Shown here piece after piece: positions 24,502 through 27,444 of a stretch of DNA of 27,444 nucleotides. The notes beneath the pieces are model-generated. The model worked only from the letters and a program-made list of their open reading frames with translations. It was not told the origin of the DNA and ran no database searches. The number at the start of each line of letters is the position of its first letter. Within the stretch, counting starts at the first letter, position 1. Both the position numbers and the translations under genes were made by a program. The stretch spans positions 1 through 27,444 of the forward strand of contig CAZUQH010000017.1 of the NCBI GenBank assembly GCA_964622465.1, written 5' to 3'. Origin of the DNA: CAZUQH01 sp964622465 (GTDB lineage: Bacteria > CG03 > CAZUQH01).

Positions 24502-25914
24502 CTATGCCTTAAGCGTCACCAAAGGTTCTGCATCCAGGGAATGTGCGCGTGCCTGAATAGGTTTTACCTCAACGAATGATGGTATTTGTGGTGTACGCGC
24601 GTTGAAGAATGCTTGCGAGACAAAAACCAACCTATTTTCAGGAGTCCGTCCATAGTAATTGCCACGCCGTTTATCGTAGCCCTCTATCATTATGCAAGTA
24701 GTGTGGCCTAACATATTTTGGTTTTGAGCAAGCGCAAGTTCCTCGCAAAGTGCATTCAGCTGCATGAGACGTGCTGTCTTGGTTTCCTGAGGGACATCGT
24801 CTGTAAACTGCGCTGCTGCCGTTCCTGGCCTTGGCGAATATTTGAAAGTGAATGCTGAATTGAAATTACAAGTTCTGATAAGGTCGAGCGTCTGCTCAAA
24901 ATCCTTATCTGTTTCTCCAGGAAAACCAACTATTATATCCGTAGTTATAGTTGCGTCAGGGGTTTGCTTGCGAATAGAACGGATGAGTTCCAGGTAATGC
25001 TCACGCGTATACCTGCGGTTCATTCTTTTAAGAATATGGTTTGAGCCGGATTGCACCGGCAAATGGAAGTGATGACAGAGTACAGGGTTGGAGGCGACGG
25101 CGGAAATCACGCGCTCAGTCAAGTCGCGAGGATGGGAAGTCATAAACCGCAGGCGCTTCAAGCCCGGGATTGCCGCAACACGTGTGAGCAGGTCTGCAAA
25201 ATCATAGTATGTGGCCGGCGCGCCTGCGGTGCCGCTACTGTCGCCTTCTGCGCTGGCCGGCACATGGTAAGAGTTCACGTTCTGACCAAGCAGCGTGATT
25301 TCCAGTGCGCCCTGTTGCATGAGCCCTTCCACCTCTCTTACCACTTCTTCAAGCGGTCTGGATATTTCAGGTCCACGCACAAACGGGACGATACAGTATG
25401 AGCAATAGTTATTACATCCCCGCATGACAGGTACAAATACAGACGGTGACACCTGTCCCCTACTGGCCTGTTCGGCTCGCTCGACCAGGTCGCACCTGCC
25501 GGCAAACGGCAGCCGTCCGCCGTCGCCTCCAACCACGCAGACCCGCTTGCCGGTATTACCAAACCCGCCATTCAAGTATTCTGCTACTTTCTCCACGTGC
25601 CTCGCACCGATAACAGCATCTACATGTTTGAACTGCTCAAGTGCTTTTTCTCCCAGCTCCTCGGCAATGCATCCTGTAAGCACAAGACGCCTTCCCTGCT
25701 CCGCTTCTTTCCACTTTTTCAAACTCGCAAGATAACCAAGCGCACGCCTCTCGGCATTTTCCCTTACAGCACACGTATTCACGATAACAACATCAGCAGA
25801 ATCAGCGTCCTTATCCCGGACAATCCCCCACCCTTCACTCACAAGCATACCTGCAAGCCGCTGGCTATCAGCAGCGTTCATCTGGCATCCGAAAGTCCGG
25901 ATAAAGACTCTCAT
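24502..25914 (-). CDS. miaB: tRNA-2-methylthio-N6-isopentenyladenosine synthase MiaB
   Basis: A radical-SAM methylthiotransferase that adds a methylthio group at A37 of tRNAs. The 470-residue protein has the N-terminal UPF0004 domain with cysteines C10, C48 and C82 for the auxiliary cluster. The radical-SAM motif follows as C167, C171 and C174 in RGCNNYCSYCIVPFVRG, and a TRAM-like domain ends the protein. A low-complexity Ala/Gly/Ser-rich insert of roughly 15 residues sits at about 218-235, after the conserved QNVNSY, and its DNA is more GC-rich than the rest. No strong ribosome site is visible before the ATG at 25914. It follows the HEPN gene by 24 bases. Confidence 0.96.
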   Translation of the reverse strand: MRVFIRTFGCQMNAADSQRLAGMLVSEGWGIVRDKDADSADVVIVNTCAVRENAERRALGYLASLKKWKEAEQGRRLVLTGCIAEELGEKALEQFKHVDAVIGARHVEKVAEYLNGGFGNTGKRVCVVGGDGGRLPFAGRCDLVERAEQASRGQVSPSVFVPVMRGCNNYCSYCIVPFVRGPEISRPLEEVVREVEGLMQQGALEITLLGQNVNSYHVPASAEGDSSGTAGAPATYYDFADLLTRVAAIPGLKRLRFMTSHPRDLTERVISAVASNPVLCHHFHLPVQSGSNHILKRMNRRYTREHYLELIRSIRKQTPDATITTDIIVGFPGETDKDFEQTLDLIRTCNFNSAFTFKYSPRPGTAAAQFTDDVPQETKTARLMQLNALCEELALAQNQNMLGHTTCIMIEGYDKRRGNYYGRTPENRLVFVSQAFFNARTPQIPSFVEVKPIQARAHSLDAEPLVTLKA

Positions 25915-25938
25915 AAATATTATTAGCTTCCGATGGTC

Positions 25939-26496
25939 TTATTTTAATCCTTTTATTAAACTTTCCAGCGTATCAACAAAATCTATTGCATTTCTATAAA
26001 TCTTTTCAGCATCTTTTTGCACAATAACTGCATCTGCCTTATACTGCGCTGTATTTCTTTTGGATTTTGTGGCCCACATTTTATTAACATATCTCTCATC
26101 GAGTCTTTTCGCAGACTTGATTTTCTCGATGTCTTTCGATTCTATAGCCTTTTCTTTGAAAACAAAATGATATTCTAATCCATCGATAAGGCTTTCGTGA
26201 CTTCGGGCTTTTATTCCTATTGCGGCCAACGCAGCTGTTGCCGCATGAAACATTGCATAATATCCACAGCTTATAGTCCAATCATATCCGATATAATCGG
26301 CACTTACTTTTAGTCTTTTCTTGCTCTCTTTATCTTTTGAAGCCTCCATAAGCAAAGAACCGGTCTCGATATTATGCCTTGCTTTATCAACATGATATTT
26401 TACTAGTGTTGTAATCGTGGAATCTGCTCTTAAATCGCCGCTATCAAAATAACCTTTTACTTTTATTTTTAGCATTTCTTTCTTTAAATCGCTCAT
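25939..26496 (-). CDS. HEPN domain protein
   Basis: A 185-residue HEPN-domain protein. The recognisable core is SCGYYAMFHAATAALAAIGIKARSHESLIDGLEYHF, followed by the C-terminal KRNTAQYKAD segment of this subfamily. It has no obvious RX4-6H ribonuclease motif, although an Arg-Ser-His triplet is present. GGAGG lies seven bases before the ATG, which overlaps the nucleotidyltransferase stop (ATGA). HEPN and MNT proteins form complexes, many being toxin-antitoxin modules; toxicity here is inferred only from the family. The pair is visibly more AT-rich than the genes around it, suggesting acquisition by transfer. Confidence 0.85.
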   Translation of the reverse strand: MSDLKKEMLKIKVKGYFDSGDLRADSTITTLVKYHVDKARHNIETGSLLMEASKDKESKKRLKVSADYIGYDWTISCGYYAMFHAATAALAAIGIKARSHESLIDGLEYHFVFKEKAIESKDIEKIKSAKRLDERYVNKMWATKSKRNTAQYKADAVIVQKDAEKIYRNAIDFVDTLESLIKGLK

Positions 26497-27110
26497 TTTA
26501 CTACCTCCAATACTAGTTCCCAGAATTTCTCAGCACCAAAGAGTATTATTTTGTTTTTTAGAATTTCTTTCCCGACATTCTGTTCTTTATCTTTTAACAT
26601 TGTTAATAGATTTGTTGGCTCAGAAACCATAGGGTTTATTTCGATACCGAAACCTTTTGACAAGGCAGCGCATTCCATATCTATAGTTTCATCATATTTC
26701 TTTTTTGAAGGAACAAGAATAAAAAGGTCAATATCGCTTTTTTTAAAGTCAGTCCCTTTAGCTAAAGACCCGAACAGAACGACAGAAAGTAAGTTAAAAT
26801 CTGTTTTTTTAGGTAATACCGAAAGAAGTTTTTCAATTACAAAGAATTTTTTCTCTCTTTTCTTCAAGAATTCTTCAGCTATCTGATTCGATATTTTAAC
26901 AAAGCTTGTTTTTACCTCCGGGTTTTCATAGTTAGGTCTACAATATTTACGGTTTGAGCGTTGGTCAACAACTATAATTTTTTTATCTTTCAATTCTTCA
27001 ACTTGTCTATATACATAGCTGTAAGAAATGTTTGTTTTTGTGGCTAACTCGTTTATTGTAAACTGTGCATATACATCATCATAGAACAGCCTTATTATTT
27101 TATCTTGCAT
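26493..27110 (-). CDS. Winged-helix/minimal nucleotidyltransferase (MNT) fusion
   Basis: A 205-residue protein with an N-terminal winged helix-turn-helix (about 1-60, TINELATKTNISYSYVYRQVEEL) followed by a minimal nucleotidyltransferase domain. The signature is FGSLAKGTDFKKSDIDLFIL, with the active-site aspartates near 126 and 128. The frame is open upstream to 27149, but GGAGGTTAAA immediately before the ATG at 27110 fixes the start. The winged helix suggests autoregulation; direct repeats overlap its promoter. MNT domains can act as antitoxins to HEPN partners by AMP transfer, which is family knowledge, not shown here. Confidence 0.88.
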   Translation of the reverse strand: MQDKIIRLFYDDVYAQFTINELATKTNISYSYVYRQVEELKDKKIIVVDQRSNRKYCRPNYENPEVKTSFVKISNQIAEEFLKKREKKFFVIEKLLSVLPKKTDFNLLSVVLFGSLAKGTDFKKSDIDLFILVPSKKKYDETIDMECAALSKGFGIEINPMVSEPTNLLTMLKDKEQNVGKEILKNKIILFGAEKFWELVLEVVK

Positions 27111-27122
27111 TTTAACCTCCGC

Positions 27123-27150
27123 TATCACTTGTGGTGATGATGTTATCACT
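27123..27150 (-). promoter_or_regulatory. Putative operator: paired AGTGATA direct repeats
   Basis: TATCACT on the plus strand occurs at 27123-27129 and 27144-27150, starting 21 bases apart, two DNA turns. Between and overlapping them is GTGAT-6-ATCAC (27134-27138 and 27145-27149), an inverted repeat. The right copy overlaps the -10 box of the MNT promoter and the left lies in the 5' leader. This is a plausible binding site for the gene's own winged-helix protein. Confidence 0.5.
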
Positions 27151-27168
27151 AAAACTGATATATGTCAA
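27140..27168 (-). promoter_or_regulatory. Promoter of the MNT-HEPN pair
   Basis: TTGACA (27163-27168) is a full -35 match, followed by a 17-base spacer and TAACAT (27140-27145), which matches four of six -10 positions. The predicted transcript starts near 27133, leaving a short leader before the ATG at 27110. Confidence 0.7.
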
Positions 27169-27180
27169 GCTGAATTTTAA

Positions 27181-27444
27181 AGAGAGAAACATGCGTATGC
27201 CTATTTCGGGTGGGTGAGGATTTCCCTTTCGGCTGCTTTTTAGCAGCAGCTAGGGAGCTGATGCAGCGGCTTGCCGAAGGCAAGACGCAAAAACATCAAA
27301 ATCGCCCCCGCAATTGGCGGTGCTTTGCCCCCAAAAAGAATTTCTTTTTTTCTTTTTGCCCCATTTAATTTTTTGTTTTCAGAAACGGAAAAGAAACTGC
27401 AATGTCAAAAGATTCAAAAGGTTATAAAAATATGCCAAAAAAAA
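27181..27444. other. Right-edge noncoding region with clustered hairpins
   Basis: About 260 bases with no supported gene. Three perfect hairpins follow closely: GCTGCT-TTTT-AGCAGC (27232-27247), CAGCT-AGGG-AGCTG (27247-27260, sharing one base) and CTTGCC-GAA-GGCAAG (27270-27284). A weaker one, CCGC-AATTG-GCGG, lies at 27308-27320. A C/T-rich stretch and AT-rich sequence follow to the edge. Fourteen codons of open frame after an ATG at 27402 reach the edge without other support. The region could encode a structured RNA or be a repeat unit. Confidence 0.4.

Noticed and set aside
25440..25465. GGTGACACCTGTCCCC stretch in miaB, resembling a dispersed motif I recall from other genomes
   Set aside because: It encodes residues at the normal entry to the radical-SAM motif and no second copy was seen in this window.
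27402..27444. Partial plus-strand gene from ATG at 27402
   Set aside because: Fourteen lysine-rich codons to the edge and no well-spaced ribosome site.

Overview
The window is 27.4 kb of densely packed bacterial DNA. Every convincing gene lies on the minus strand, so transcription runs from high to low coordinates. The encoded cell is Gram-negative: it has a large predicted outer-membrane barrel protein and the lipoprotein enzymes Lgt and LspA. It looks anaerobic: it has Rnf membrane complex subunits, an Fe-S family 4 uracil-DNA glycosylase and a ferredoxin-linked homocysteine pathway. RemA (DUF370), a moderate GC content, split coaC/coaB and a Peptidase_Mx/ATP-grasp pair fit the Planctomycetes/Omnitrophota side of the PVC group. 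That placement is a guess from gene content and could not be tested here.

Layout in order of transcription. (1) 27.2-25.9 kb: an AT-rich nucleotidyltransferase/HEPN pair (wHTH-MNT then HEPN) with its own promoter and a putative operator, which looks like an accessory toxin-antitoxin-type module. (2) 25.9-24.5 kb: miaB. (3) 24.5-22.3 kb: a putative zinc metallopeptidase coupled by ATGA to a D-Ala-D-Ala-ligase-like ATP-grasp enzyme. (4) 22.3-19.4 kb: a COG1900/DUF39 homocysteine-forming protein whose best start codon is ACG, its NIL-domain ferredoxin partner, a membrane-anchored NusG-domain-II protein and a papain-like peptidase. (5) 19.4-15.0 kb: lgt and rnfD-G-E-A-B, with no rnfC. (6) 14.9-8.5 kb: cysE, mtnA, ileS, lspA, an RluA-family pseudouridine synthase and a coiled-coil exported protein. 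(7) 8.45-0.8 kb: a new transcription unit starting at a perfect-consensus sigma70-type promoter, with remA, gmk, rpoZ, coaC, coaB, a uracil-DNA glycosylase, a 945-residue metalloprotease/propeller/barrel protein and cstA. (8) 0.7-0.5 kb: a small zinc-ribbon protein, then about 500 bases with no supported gene.

Several themes connect the genes. Sulfur and one-carbon metabolism recurs (homocysteine synthesis, CysE, MtnA, MiaB) next to a ferredoxin-oxidising Rnf cluster, so electron supply for sulfur assimilation may be linked to Rnf. Lipoprotein maturation (lgt, lspA) and housekeeping functions (ileS, gmk, rpoZ, CoA synthesis) share the same long unidirectional array.

Short palindromic repeats of two interlocking families recur at least five times. 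Two of them supply the last codons and the stop codon of rnfB and rnfG, and another supplies the probable start codon of the metallopeptidase. No tRNA, rRNA, CRISPR array, transposase or phage gene was seen.
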